DNA of 64,000 nucleotides from Fragum whitleyi (lineage: Eukaryota; Mollusca; Bivalvia; Cardiida; Cardiidae). Of the stretch, positions 48,708-60,640 are shown piece by piece; the first letter of the stretch is position 1, and every line of letters starts with the position of its first letter. The translations under genes were made by a program, and so were the position numbers. The DNA lies in the NCBI GenBank assembly GCA_948146395.1, contig OX411556.1, positions 25,527,596 to 25,591,595 of the forward strand. The letters run 5' to 3'. Below the pieces are notes generated by a model. The model was given only the letters and a program-made list of their open reading frames with translations, did not search any database and was not told where the DNA came from.

Positions 48708-48789
48708 ATCGATGCCTCAGTGTGAAACAATTGTAACTGCCTATATGTTTATAGGCAGTTACAACTGTTTCACGCTGAGCCATCGATAT
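48708..48789. repeat. Foldback hairpin, family E
   Basis: Arms TGTAACTGCCTATA and TATAGGCAGTTACA extended outward through TCAGTGTGAAACA to ATCGATG. Related copies are at 16045-16120 and a half at 63812-63830. Confidence 0.75.
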
Positions 48790-48968
48790 GTAATACAACA
48801 TATGTTCATAAAACACTTATGCTCCTGAAGGGGCATTATTTTGTGTGAGTGAAAAATTTGACCCTGAATAATTGACCTTAATCTTGTCAGATGTCCCTGT
48901 GGAACCTTTATGCCAAATGTGAGCATAGTTACTTCAAAAGTATTGAACCTATGGGAAAATGTTTAATT

Positions 48969-49152
48969 TATCGATTGAATGGAGTTTTACGCCGCTTTCA
49001 ACATAAATTTCAATTGATTTCTAATATTTCTCTCATCAGCACAACTATCACATCCTTTCCTAGCCTCCAGCTGCTATCTCACATAAGTCTGTGTTTATCA
49101 ACCCATTGGTGAGGGACAAATTGTCGGAAAGAATGAGTGCCACCATTGGGGA
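48969..49152 (-). mobile_element. SINE family 1 copy, internally deleted
   Basis: Starts at the tail TCGATTGAATGGAGTTTTAC and retains the body, but lacks the GGAGCACCTAA segment and the head. It ends about 95 bp from the RIF1 donor at 49247. Confidence 0.78.
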
Positions 49153-49247
49153 AAATGTTTAAATAGGAGGTAAAGTTTACTCAGACAGATGGATGGACAT
49201 ATGCATTGCAGGAGAGTAACAATCATTTTATATTTAAGTGATCTCAC

Positions 49248-49453
49248 CATACAGAAGATGTCAACTGGGGCAGAACTTTCTCCACAGACTGGTCACAATC
49301 AATCAAGTCCGGACAGACTGGTTCTGTACCATCTAACTGGGACTCCTGGGTACTCTGATATGTGGCCTGACTAATATTACCTCCAGATGACTGAATTGAA
49401 GAGCTCTGTGTCTGTGTAGACCGAGTCCCAATAGTTGTTGTTGCTGCATCAGG
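49248..49453 (-). CDS. RIF1: RIF1 exon, start of C-terminal conserved region
   Basis: A 206-nt exon with acceptor TTTAACCTTTCAG and donor GTGAGA. It starts PDAATTTIGTRSTQTQSSS, has a Gln/Ser/Thr-rich middle, and ends CPDLIDCDQSVEKVLPQLTS then SVW, the Trp codon TG|G being split by the intron. The VLPQLTSSVW block is the start of the conserved RIF1 C-terminal domain, which in vertebrates binds branched or cruciform DNA and BLM (established knowledge). Confidence 0.93.
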
Positions 49454-49650
49454 CTGAAAGGTTAAAGAACAAGGTGTTTTTGTGGAATAAAATGCCCCTA
49501 AAGAGAAATGAGCCTGTGCCTGAAATTTCCTACAATTTCAAAATTGCTCAAAGCTAAGACTCTAACCAGCCTGTGCATCTGCACATTCTGACCATATCAC
49601 ATAGTCTTCACTATGCGTTTATATTAGATAGATGAGGTCTCAAAGTATCT

Positions 49651-49879
49651 TTAACCCTTTACCAAACAACAAAATTTCAGGGTGGTTCAATTTGAAAGCT
49701 GCTGCAGACGACAAAATAAATTATATCAAAGGTAGAAAATGTCTATTGTTTAGCATAGAAAATATTGAGAAAAAAGGAGAAAATGCTGATGATCAGCATT
49801 TTCTTCTTTTGCCACAATGTTTTCCTAAGCCTTCTCTAATAGAGACATCAAAACCCAGTCTTGTTTGGGAAAGGGTTAA
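49651..49879 (+). mobile_element. Diverged relative of MITE family A in a RIF1 intron
   Basis: TTAACCCTTTACCAAACA to TGTTTGGGAAAGGGTTAA, with hairpin GAAAATGCTGATGATCAGCA then TTTTC. Same ends and TTAA target, different interior. Confidence 0.75.
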
Positions 49880-50087
49880 ACCATCATGTTAATTTATATC
49901 TACAGTTTGTTGTTGTCTATGCTACCCATTGTTTGCACCTCATTAACATTTCAAATTTTTGGAAACATCACACACAGGCTTAAATCATTTTCAAGTTAGA
50001 CCTTGACCAATGACCTTGAACTTTGCTTTCACTAGTATTGGGATGGAAGCTACATGGTTCTAGATTTGTAATTGTGACTCATTTACG

Positions 50088-50237
50088 AGATGAAGAGCTA
50101 ATTTGTTGATTTCATAAATGTATGAAACTAAAAATCTAATCACACTGTATGAATTCGCGAAGCGGATTCAAACATGAGTGTGATTGGGTTTTTAGTTTCA
50201 TATCTCAATGAAATCAACAAATTAGCTCTTCATATCT
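50088..50237. mobile_element. Foldback MITE family G
   Basis: GAAGAGCTAATTTGTTGATT and AATCAACAAATTAGCTCTTC arms around ATTCGCGAAGCGGATTC. A related copy at about 508-1640 is split by an array element. Confidence 0.75.
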
Positions 50238-50963
50238 TATAATTTAATACTTTGAAGCAAAAATGTAAAGATTTGTCAACAATGAAGCAGTTTTCTTATC
50301 TGAATACCTTTTACTTTTAGTCTACAAAATAGCTGCGTTATCAATGTTAATTTCATTGAGAAATAAAGATAATTTTTCAGTCAATCAGAATACGCGAAAT
50401 CTGATGGAATCAACTTGAATTAAATTATAACGCTATAAGGGACTATCTGGGAACTCCGTAGGAGTATAAAATGTATTAAAACAGATTGGTTCCAGTAGGG
50501 GTCAACCAGAGGTCGCATTTCAAACATTCTTATACTGGTAGGTAAATAGATCAATCTAGATTTAGTAAATTGGTTAAGTGACTAAAGGATTGACCCGCGT
50601 CAGGATGCCCAACATTCGATCTCTGACTAAGATTGACACAATAAGCACTACCCAATTGCTCCAATTTTGTGGGAGGGGTCACAATTACATTTTTTCGAAT
50701 TGTCTGCAACATTTTTCAATATGAACAGGACTTTAACAATGTTATCTGCTGGTGGATTAAAAAGAGGATGACAGTTTGTTTCAATTTAAGATTGAGTTAT
50801 CTTTCTTTTCACAAAAGGTTATTTCACACCATAGGACATCATTTACATTTGGACCAGTAAAGTTACACATGACCCTGAGTAGATTACCTCCAAAAACATG
50901 CAATAAACGCAGGTCTTTATATATGGAATATACAGAAATTGGTTGACAGCATTAAACCATCAA

Positions 50964-51339
50964 ATTAGGACAAGTGCAAAGCAATATAGCCCCTCTTCTT
51001 CGATTTGTTTGTTTGTTTGAATGGGTTGAACGCGGCTTTCAACAATCTCGCAGTTATATTGCGGCGGCCGGAGCACCTAACAATGGATTCCTGGTATTTC
51101 TTTCACCTGTACTACCATTTTACCCTTTCCTAGCCTGCGACTGCTATTTCACATAGGTTTACAATTACCTACCCATTTGTGAAAGACAAACGTCGGAAAG
51201 GATATTTGCCGCCACCGGGGATCAAACCCATGACTTCCAGATTGGAAGTCTTATGCCTAACCAACTGCGTTATGGTGGCGGCTCCCTCTTCTTCGAAACA
51301 GGGCATAAAAATCTTAGTTGAAAAAGGGGCATAACTTCA
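50964..51339 (+). mobile_element. Element fragment interrupted by the full-length SINE
   Basis: GACAAGTGCAAAGCAATA and a CCCCTCTTCTTCGA...GGGCATAAAA hairpin, as at 62230-62296, are split by SINE 51004-51283. The joined ends match the 3' end of 62009-62296. Confidence 0.6.
51004..51283 (-). mobile_element. SINE family 1, full-length copy with tRNA-like head
   Basis: A 280-bp SINE read on the minus strand. The 5' head starts AGCCGCCACC with an A-box-like TAACGCAGTTGG and a B-box GGTTTGATCCC, closed by the inverted repeat GCCGCCA/TGGCGGC. A body shared with about nine other copies in the window follows (positions around 51050-51200), then a 3' tail of CAAA repeats. A 13-bp target-site duplication CCCTCTTCTTCGA lies at 50991-51003 and 51284-51296. 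It is inserted in another repeat whose two halves are recognisable on each side. Confidence 0.9.
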
Positions 51340-52379
51340 ACTAGAAAGCCATGAATGGCTTGAGTCGCTCCACAGGCTTGAAATTCTTGTAATAGCAAAT
51401 CTAAGTTTTGGCTAGATTTTTTTTAGATATTTTGGGTTCTACTGATGTTGAAATGATTTTCAAAAGTTCCACTATTATAACATATAGAGAAATTACCTCC
51501 ACCCATATAAGACATATTTTTCATCCAATGACAACAATTATTGGCTGCATGATAATGGATCACCCAAGGATCATACTATTGAAGTTTGATTGATATCCAT
51601 CAATTACATTCTGAGAAAATGATTTTCAAAGTTTCCACTATATAACATAGAGAGAAATGACCTCCGACCATAAAATACATATTTTTCCTCCGATCACAAA
51701 TTTTTTTGGTAGACTGATAAAGAATCACTCAAGGATCATTCCAGTGAACTTTTGTTGATATCCATCACTTACATTCTGAGGAAATGATTTTCAAAGTTTC
51801 CACTATATAACATAGAGAGAAATGACCTCCGCCCATAAAATACATATTTTTTATCTGATCACAATAATTTTTTGTAGACTGATAAAGGGTCACCTCAGGA
51901 TCATTCATGTAAAATTTGGTTGATATCTATCACTTAGTTTCTGAGAAAATGATTTTCAAAGTTTCCACTGCATAACATATAGAGAAATGACCTCCGCCCA
52001 TAAAATACATAATTTTCATCTGATCACAATCATTTTTGGTAGACTGATAAAGGGTCATCTCAGGATCATTCATCTTAAATTTATTTGGTATCCATCGATT
52101 AGAACCTGAGAAAACTCACTTTTTACCATATTTGGAAATTAGCCACGCCCATTAAATCCATGTTTTTCATTGGATCAAAATTTCTTGAACAACTTTGAAA
52201 GAGGGTCACCCAAGGATCATTCCTGTGAAGTTTGGTTGAAATCCATCCAGTAGTTTCTGAGGAGAAGATTTTTAAAGAAAAAGTTTACGACCTGACGCAA
52301 GGACGGACGGACGGATGGACGCACGACGGACACAACGCCATGACAATAGCCCCAGTGGCTTTCAGCCAGTGGAGCTAAA
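51340..52379 (+). mobile_element. Helentron-like array element (165-bp family) in a RIF1 intron
   Basis: Starts ACTAGAAAGCCATGAATGGC. Monomers as at 46076, with microsatellite GGACGGACGGACGGATGGAC (52302-52321) and hairpin GTGGCTTTCAGCCAGTGGAG then CTAAAAA. Confidence 0.85.
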
Positions 52380-52560
52380 AATGCTTTCAGTTATCCCCCT
52401 TGATAATCTGGATAGCTCTAGTGATGTTACAAAGTTTCATCAAATTATCGTCAATCACACCCGAGATATGACTAAGGTTAAGTTTGTAATGTCAAGGCCA
52501 ACACCTACGCCATCAACAATTCAAATGTAAATGAATCCAAGGTGATCATATACAGACCAA
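52380..52560 (+). repeat. Single core unit related to 63440-63620
   Basis: ATCCCCCTTGATAATCTGGA...ACAAAGTTTCATCAAATTAT and AAGGTGATCATA align in order with 63475-63620. Confidence 0.5.
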
Positions 52561-53058
52561 GCTGAATTTAAATTTTCGACCAGTCAAGCTAAAAGGGACC
52601 ATCTTGTAAAATTAATTTTTGAAAAAGTTATTGGTTCTTGTACAGGTCAACCGGGGATTGCAATTCGAATATTTTTTCACAGGAGGTAGGGTGATAATTC
52701 TCGATTCTAGAATTATTCTAGAAAATTAGTATGGTCCAAAAAGTTTCGACCCTAGTTAGACTGCGCAGTCTGACTAGGGTCAACACTTTACACACTCAGG
52801 GATAATTCTGGCTCAGAATATTGTGTGCAAAAATATCTCATTTAGCAAAATTAAATGAGAAATAATGAATTTTGGGTGCAAAATTTAACAAAATCCACAC
52901 TAATTTACTTTTGGCTTTGCGATATATTTTTTTATGATACTAATTTCAATGAGATTTCTGGCAGAAAAGTGAGAGAATCTCTCAATATCTCACCCCAAAA
53001 TGATCCCTGCCCACTAACCAGATGGTCCCTTTTAGCATGACGAATCAAATTTGTTTAC

Positions 53059-53160
53059 CTTTAAATTACTGGCACTGTCAGCCTGATCTAACCTGGTAGT
53101 GTTTGCTCCATCAGTATTACCCTCTTCTATCAGAGGCTCAGCAAATGACACCCTTCTTTG
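53059..53160 (-). CDS. RIF1: RIF1 exon with RVSF PP1-docking motif
   Basis: A 102-nt phase-0/phase-0 exon with acceptor GTTAATTTAG and donor GTAAAC. It begins QRRVSFAEP and continues LIEEGNTDGANTTRL. RVSF (53154-53143) is the canonical RVxF PP1-binding motif, and RVSFA-P is the hallmark of animal RIF1 just downstream of SILK. In the spliced protein SILK and RVSF are 20 residues apart, but in the genome a 1961-nt intron separates them. This exon settles the gene identity. Confidence 0.95.
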
Positions 53161-53477
53161 CTAAATTAACATAGAAAAGGTTAAATAATTAACCCTTGTC
53201 ATGATGAATAAATTTTTGCTAAAAATTTTCATCAAAAACGAAGGGCAAAAAGCACTGAAAGTACCAACTGTAGGTCAATTTTTATTTGAAAAACTAAATC
53301 TAAAAACAATTATGTTTGAAAGTGAGAAACAGGTGGTGTAGACTAACATCAGTCTGCACATTTGTGCAGGCTGATGTTTGTCTATAGCTCCTGCCAAAGC
53401 AGGAATATTCTGGGTTCAGCAAGATAAGGGTTAAACAAGGTTTTGCATGACTTTTCAGACAGTTTGCGAGTTAACCA

Positions 53478-53840
53478 TCAGGGGTGCGGAAATACATATT
53501 TTCTCCAGTCCTCCCCAGACATGTAAAAGATAATTTTCTATTTGTCCAGGATAAGAAAAAAATTGTCCACAAAAAAAGGATAGATAAATTTTGAAAAAAA
53601 CTTCTTTTTTTCAAAAACAAAATACTGAGATCAAGCATTTTATTCATTAAAATAATATATTCTACCTTTTGATATAAGCATTTGGATAATTATTCTTAAA
53701 GATATATTTATCACCATTATGATATTTGTCCTTGTAATTACTTGTCCACGTACAAATGCCTTAGAAAAATGTACTTTTCTGCAACAAAAAAGGGCCTTTG
53801 TCAGAAAAGATGGGCATGAGAATTCCGTGCCTCACACCCT
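53478..53840. mobile_element. MITE family C, decayed copy
   Basis: Ends GGGGTGCGGAAATACATA and GAATTCCGTGCCTCACACCC in the same order as 54268-54622 (TTGTCCA and ACTTGTCCACG motifs). The central hairpin is lost. Confidence 0.6.
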
Positions 53841-54267
53841 TCTCATGCTCTTTATGACACTGCTATACGCAAAGATTAGACAGACACTAAAGATTAAGAT
53901 CAGCCTGCATAGACCCCAAAGTCTCATCTAAACCCACTTTACGTCAATAATTCGCAATTCATTTGATACATAATTCAAATTCAGCAGGAAAAGAGTAAGG
54001 ACTCGCAATAGCCTGCTGATTATGAGAGATCAAATGGAGACTAAAAGTGTTCTAAGTTATTGTGCAATGCCTCTATATTTTTTTTCCTGGACAACATTTC
54101 TGCATGATTCCAGATAAGACAGAGGACTATTCACACACACTTTCTAGACTAAATAGAATGACTAATTATGATTTAAGAATCTTAAAAATGATTTTTAACC
54201 CATTAAACCCTATTTAGGGGTACTGTTTTTGAACTGCATTTAGACAATTAAAACAAATGCCAAACTT

Positions 54268-54622
54268 CAGGTGTGTGGAAATACGACTTTTCTCCACTTG
54301 TCCATGGACAAGTAAAAGTCAATTTCCTACTTGTCCAGATTCAAAATTAACTTGCCAACAAACAAATGTATTGATAAATATTAAGAAAATATTGTTTTTA
54401 ATGAAGAAAATGCTGTAATCCAGTATTTTCTTCATTAAAGACAATGTTGTCTTCCCTTTGATACAAACATTAGGATGACTTTTCTCCTAGATCTTTTTAG
54501 TTCTGTTTCAAGATTCGCTCTGGTATTTACTTGTCCACAGACAAGTAGCCTAGAAAAATGTTCTTGCCCACATGTTGAAAAGCCTGTGTCGGACAAGTTT
54601 GGGCATGGGAATTCCACACCCC
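54268..54622. mobile_element. MITE family C
   Basis: GGTGTGTGGAAATACGAC to GGGAATTCCACACCCC, with central palindrome AATGAAGAAAATGCTG...TTTTCTTCATT at 54399-54439. Confidence 0.72.
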
Positions 54623-55121
54623 GGCCCAAATCCTATGAACTTAAGTATAAATAATTCATTTATATCATTCATAGCCCACTTTGTTGAACCAGAGCTACAG
54701 ATTAATGGGGTATTTTGGATTTTATATCAAAGTATTTTGGTGGTTATGGCACAAACCCTATGTTGTTGGTATTCAATAGAATTGTCTCGTTGAGACAATT
54801 CAAATGAGTACCCATATCTTGCATTTTATTGAGAATTGGCATTGAACTGGCTTTACCCCTTTATCTGTACCTATATGTTAAATAAATGTCTAAAATTTAT
54901 TTCATTTGAATGGGTTTCATGCCACTACTCTTGTAAAGCAGTCTGATCTTTGTCTAGACCACCTAATTTTCCTTTTTGAATCAGAAAATTATGACAATTT
55001 GTTTTCAAAATAAATACTGACTAATAATTAGTACATACTCTGCTCTCAACACTTTGACATGAATATATTAAGCTGTGGTTACAAGGTTTTCTTATTACAC
55101 TAATAATTAGCTCCAACTTAC

Positions 55122-58100
55122 CTTAGTTGGTGGAGAGCTTGTATCTATATCAGTATGTTCCATCAAACGCCTCTTTTTCAAAATACTTGCACTTGGTGAC
55201 GCTGTTGGAGAATACACGTGGCTGATCGTTATCGGGTGGAAATCGTTTCTCTTTGGAGAACCAACTTGACTAGGCAGAGATGTGTCAAATGGTCTCAAAA
55301 TGCTCCTTCTTGCAACAGCTTTTCTCTTGGCAAATCTCCTAGACCCAAGAACTAGCTTACTGTCGGAATTCCTCATAAGCATTGAAGCTGCTTGTTTAGA
55401 TGCATCTAGAGCTTTTCTAGGTGTTTCATTAGTATTTGCTTTAGAGTTATCTACACCATTACCAAAGGGGTCTTCATTTTCATTGATTATTTCACTATCA
55501 AACACATCTTTCAGAGAATCAATTTCTACCCCAATCTTATCATCAGTAATCTCAACTATTTTATCATCTAATTCAGAAGCTTTCACAGTTTCTTTCTCAA
55601 ATTCCTTCTCTACTTTTTCAATACTAACCAAAGGATCCATTTCAATATCAGCAAGTTCTGTATTGACACCTTTATCAATATCATTGTCTTCAGTAATTTT
55701 CTCCTTCAGATTTTTCTTATTTTTCATTCTGGTACGCTTTATTGCTAAGTTAACAGACTTTTTAGCGGGTGGAGAGGTTGCTTTATCCTTCACAAGTCCT
55801 GACCTTAGACGAGTCCCTGCCAATTTCTTTGAGCGTAGTTTGTTTGACACTGGTGATTTTTGTGAATCTGCTTCATTTGCCTTATTCTCCTTTTTCCTTT
55901 CTACTTTCTTTTTGCCACTATTTTTTAATTGACTCAATGGAAGATCGTCATCGCTTGATACAGAAGACACATCTGATCTATCCTTGGTTTCAGGTGTCTC
56001 TCCATCTGTTTTGTTTTCTAGTTTAGCTTCTTGTTCTTCAACAATAGTTCCAAGTTTGTCGTTTTTATCAACCAGTTTTTTCGTTACAGCTTTCAACACC
56101 TCATCTTCGACCATATCCAATACTTTCTCTGCAATTATATTTTCATTATGAGCAGTTATTTCTTTCCCACTTTCATCAAGTTTGTCCTTTCTAAGATCAC
56201 CACTTTTTCCTCTGACTTTCTCATTTTCCTTTGAATTTTTTGTTATGAAATCCTCCATACCCAAATTAGAATTATTATCAATTACTAATTCATCTCTGTT
56301 CTCTTGGCAACTTAAATCCATTTTCTGAGATATTTCCTTTTTGTGTTTTGTTGTACTTCTCCTCTCAGGTTGTTTAGGTGTTGCCCTGCATTTTGGTGTT
56401 GTTTCTCCTTTCTCATTATTAACATTTACTTCACCAAATTCATGATCAACAGCTCTGCTTTTTTCTGAATCATTTTCAACATTTGTAGATAGTTCTATAC
56501 CATTTTCTTCCTTCTGATTTGTATTTGAATCATTTAGTCTTGATCCTCTAACTCTTCTCTTTGCACCACTTTTTGTATTTCCTTGCTCAGCATCCTCTTC
56601 TGATGGCTGACTACCATCAAGTATTGTATCATCCTGACTGTTCTTACTTATTTCCTTCTCTTTCTTTTCTTTCAGTCGACTGCTTATTTTTCGCTCACTT
56701 TCACTGTCTTTTGGACTCTCCTGTTTACCTCTTTTCCGTTTTTGTTTCATATCATCTGGTGAAAACTTCTTTGGTGTAATTTGTTTACGTTTGCTTCCCC
56801 TCCGAGGTGTTTCCTTGTCTTGGGAGACGGCATTTTCCTGTGATCCAGCTTTACCCTGACTTTGTGAGTCAGTAGAGAAACCCTGTGAGGATAATATGTC
56901 CATACTTTCACATACATCATTGTTTGATTGTCTATCTGAATCATCCTCTAGTGGAGTCATTACTTTATCACAATTATTATCCTGACTTTGCTTATCTAAT
57001 TGGCTAAACAACACTGGAGATACAACCTGAGCTGATTTCTCAGGACTTTTCTCAGTTTTTTTATCACCTTGTTCACAATCATCTAGTAAGAGCAATGCTT
57101 TGTCAGTTGATGTTAGGCTTTTAGAGAAGAGATTATTACAATCAGTATCGTTTTCTAGAGGCTTCAGATCAGAAAAGTCATCATGCTCATGGGAAGATTC
57201 ATCGTCATTCACATTTTTGTTAATGTTTATCTTGGTTTTCAATGACCTTGAATCATTGTCAGCTTTAGTTGGTGTGAGGTTTGTTGCATCACTTGGAAAT
57301 TTATTTGGACTAAATCTTTTAATATCTTCATCTGATAACTTTTTCATTTTAACAATAGGAGTGCCGTTACGCATTGTGTAAGATGTGGAATTCGGAGAGC
57401 CTGGAATCATGTTCCAGTCCTCAACATCATTTCCATGGTAACTACCTTGAGAGTCAAAAAGTTTCCTGTTGCTATGGCAATTATTCACATTTATCTCTTC
57501 CAATATATTTTTTGTCGGAGTTTCCATCACTGACGGAGAATCAACTTTATCTAATGGTTCATTTGATTTCTTGAACTTTGAAGGTGACTGTGTTTCCTCG
57601 ACAAACGTAGATGACAAAGCAGTTTGAACCACTATCTCAGAGTCTACACACTGTTCAACAATTTTTCCCACACTTTTCGTCGGAGACCTAATTATCCACT
57701 TGTCTAAGGCACCCTTCATATTTAGATTTTCTTTAGCTTTTCTCCGAGGTGACTTTGAAGGAGAACCACTTCTCTTATTTGGTGATTTGCTATCCTGAGA
57801 TAAACTTCTCTTAAAGGGTGATTTCTTCATCCCAGGTGACTGGCTTAATTCTTCCAATTTTTGAGCCCAACTCAACAAAGGCTCTGAGGAAGGTAGCTCC
57901 CTTTCCAAAGATGTTTCAATTTCAGCCTTTGATTTGTTTCCTTTATGTGGGGTGGTAATATTTTTACCTCCATCATCAGATCTACCAATCATCTCTTTGT
58001 CCCCAACACTTTTTGTCGACTCACCAGAACTTGTAGATAATGGCGGGGTTGGACCTATAGCTCCTAGTAAATTCTGAGGAACAGAACTGATAATACTGCT

Positions 58101-58571
58101 ACTACCACTCTGTGACACAGAGGGTCCTTGTGAATCTTTAGTCAGGTCAATTTCTACAGCTGAAGACGTCTCTGGTCTCAGAAGGCTCTCAGATGGCTCA
58201 GTGTCCATAGGCTCACTTTCTTCTATCACTATAACAATATTTTCTTTTGACTGATCCTTCACACTGTTTTCATTTTCCTTATTATCTTTTATAGCTTCTT
58301 TACTCTTATCACTGTGAACCTGCCTTTCCAAGGCTTTACTATCTTTATCTTCCTGTTGTTTCTTCATTTGTGTTGATCGTCTTGGTCTCTTATTTGATTC
58401 TGTAACACTATCAGGAGCCTTCATAGCTGAAGTGCTTTTCTTATTTCTAGTGGTCATTGATGTTGAATTTTCAGGCGAGACCCCTTTTTCAACTTCTTTT
58501 TCAACAATTTTGTCTTTTGTCTTGTTTTCAGCTTTTGAGGGTGTTTCTTTACCATCTTTGATTGCATTGTC
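55122..58571 (-). CDS. RIF1: RIF1 giant central exon (disordered region, SILK motif)
   Basis: This single 3450-nt exon (1150 codons) carries most of the disordered central part of RIF1, the chromatin protein that recruits protein phosphatase 1 (PP1) to late origins and limits DNA-end resection. It opens after acceptor TATAATTTTAG at 58573-58572 with DNAIKDGKETPSK, upstream of the first internal Met at 58457, so that Met is not the start. Composition is Lys, Glu, Ser and Asp rich with many SP/TP sites (KSPNKRSGSPSKSPRRK) and SQ/TQ dipeptides, potential CDK and ATM/ATR targets by general rule. Near the end lie RRFAKRKAVARRSILRPF and then SASILKKRR. SILK (55187-55176) is one of the two PP1-docking motifs of metazoan RIF1. 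The exon ends ACT AAG at the canonical donor GTAAGT (55121). A long antisense frame over its 3' end is a compositional shadow. Confidence 0.96.
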
Positions 58572-58902
58572 CTAAAATTATAGATTTAATGCAGATGTCA
58601 TACTTAAAATAATCTGTCGACACAAATCAGATATAGGCCGATACATAAGATGTTACGAGAATTTGCTTGAGACAAGCTGATCTTAGAGACTTGCAAAATC
58701 TGTGTCCCTTAAAACCCGGCTTAATAGGGGATTCAAACCATAACATTCCATGATGTCATATAACCTATGTTCTAAATGACACGCTCTGCTTCCTGTGAAA
58801 TTCTCCTATCGTCAATCTCATTTCTTTTTCATTAACTTTACATCCAGAAAAATGTTTTATACTATTTTACACCCAGAACAGAGTAAAAAAGATGAATAGA
58901 GT

Positions 58903-58992
58903 CTGATGGGAGGAGGAGTTATATGCAAAGATAAAATCCTTGGGCTCTGCCCTCGAATTTTACCTTTTGCATTATAACTCCTCCCCCATCAG
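58903..58992. mobile_element. Foldback palindrome in a RIF1 intron-proximal segment
   Basis: CTGATGGGAGGAGGAGTTAT and ATAACTCCTCCCCCATCAG arms with a GGGCTCTGCCC center, in the 679-nt intron between 58572 and 59250. Confidence 0.72.
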
Positions 58993-59250
58993 CCTTTATT
59001 CAATGACATATCATAGCGAAAATGAATTTTTTTTCATAATCAACACTCTAGTCAAGACTTGTCTATAACTCCTACCTGTAGAATGCTAAGGTTTTATGTC
59101 CCTGTAAAATTTTAACTTTACTTTTTTGTGGATAGAGGAGAGAAACAGCTTTTGTAATAAAAAGTTAAAAGTTAAATAAAGTTTATAGATGATGAGTTTA
59201 ATAATTTTGGTGTTCAATGAGCACAAACAATAATCCTCTATAAAGCTTAC

Positions 59251-59341
59251 CTTAGATTGACCAGATCCTTGCCTCAATGAAGATCCAAAGAAGGAGAAGG
59301 GCTCTTTCTCTACAGTCGGAGTTGGTGTACTATTGGAACTA
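59251..59341 (-). CDS. RIF1: RIF1 exon
   Basis: A 91-nt exon with acceptor TTCTTACAG and donor GTAAGC. It reads SSNSTPTPTVEKEPFSFFGS then SLRQGSGQSK, a low-complexity Ser/Thr/Pro linker leading into the disordered region. It starts with the third base of a codon and ends in phase 0, matching the phase-0 start of the giant exon at 58571. The assignment rests on phase and position between two recognisable RIF1 exons more than on its own sequence. Confidence 0.85.
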
Positions 59342-59479
59342 CTGTAAGAAACAGAGAGTTAGTGATTTACAATCAAACGAGATGTTAATCTTATATGTAT
59401 ATGTATCAATATTTCAGCCACAAACTCTATATCAATGGATCAGCATGAAAAAGCATACAGTTATTTCATGGTGTTTCAC

Positions 59480-59707
59480 TTAACCCTTTGCTGTTTAATC
59501 CCTGCTTTTTACGAGTCTGTGATTTTATGATTGAGAAAACATTGTGAGAAAAGTAGAAATTGCTTCTGACAAGCAATTTCTTCTTTTTTCACACTATTTT
59601 CTACCCCACTGAATGGTTATTTTTCAAATTAAATCCACTTTAAATTTTCGTCTGCAAAACCTTTGAATGTGGACAGGTCCAAAATTGTGTAAGACAGGAA
59701 TGTGTTA
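59480..59707 (-). mobile_element. MITE family A in a RIF1 intron
   Basis: TTAACCCTTTGCTGTTTAAT with the full interior. The distal terminal repeat has decayed. It starts about 140 bp upstream of the exon at 59251-59341. Confidence 0.83.
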
Positions 59708-60429
59708 TCAGTGAAACAATTGTCCTGAAATAGAAGGGATGACGTTTTGTTGCCAAAGGCAGAGGGCAACAGCTCATAATGTCATCCCCGACGAGTGCAA
59801 TAGTTTTTCACTGTAACACTAATATCCCATTCGGAACATCACTCGGCCATTTCCGTAAACTGCAATAGACCTCGGATGTATGTAAGGTGGATGGGTATGT
59901 AGCAAAATTGTGCATTTTGTTAGGCAGAAACAGTGTAAGAAAAACCAGCACTGTAGATTTATATCTTTTACAGTAAATAACAGCTGAAAAATCTTATCTT
60001 TTGAGAATGACAAATCATTTTTCAGCTGTTATTTTAGAATCTAAAGATATTAATAAAATGATACAATAGTTTCACGTCAGTGACTTGAACAAGTAGCGTT
60101 GGCGACGTCGATTATTTTCACTCAAAGTTTCGAGGACTTACGCAATTTTAACTGACTCATCGAGTTTTTCCAAGGGTTTCCCCTAATTTTTAAAAATAGT
60201 CTGTCTATGTACATCCGATGTTGATCGTGAGATTGGCCGAGTGGTGTTCCGAATGACTAATATCCATGAAATAACCGTTTGATAACCTGATCATTATTAC
60301 GTAAATTTGTTTTATCATATTTTTAGGATATTTTTGAAATTCATATTTTTTTCTACTTGAAATTCTGTTATTAACACTTGCCATGTTAAACTGGAATATT
60401 CCTGCTTTGGCAGTGTGTAAGGAAAAAAG

Positions 60430-60640
60430 TTTGTTTGAATGGTGTTTTATGCAACTTTCAACATTATTTCAGTCGTATTGTGGTGGCTGGAGCACCTAAC
60501 TATGGATTCCTGGTATTTCTTACACCAGTACTACCACCAAATCCTTTTCTAGCCTCCAGTTGCTATCCCACAAAGGTCTTTGATTATCAAGTTGGTGGCA
60601 GACAAATAGTCAGAAAGGATGAGTGCCGCCGTCAGGGTTG
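60430..60640 (-). mobile_element. SINE family 1 copy, head-truncated
   Basis: Tail GTTTGTTTGAATGG, full body and the GAGTGCCGCCGTC edge of the head are present. It lies in the RIF1 intron between 59342 and 61268. Confidence 0.82.

Noticed and set aside
51208..51283. A functional tRNA gene on the minus strand
   Set aside because: The acceptor-like stem pairs, but D-arm spacing is wrong and it is the head of a SINE with target-site duplications.
55107..55121. KVSWS ending of the RIF1 giant frame as a PP1 RVxF motif
   Set aside because: GTAAGTTGG is the splice donor. The real RVSF motif is in the next exon (53154-53143).
55282..55932. 216-codon plus-strand frame opposite RIF1
   Set aside because: It is antisense to the RIF1 giant exon. 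Its Ser/Leu/Phe richness is the complement of Lys/Glu/Asp codons.
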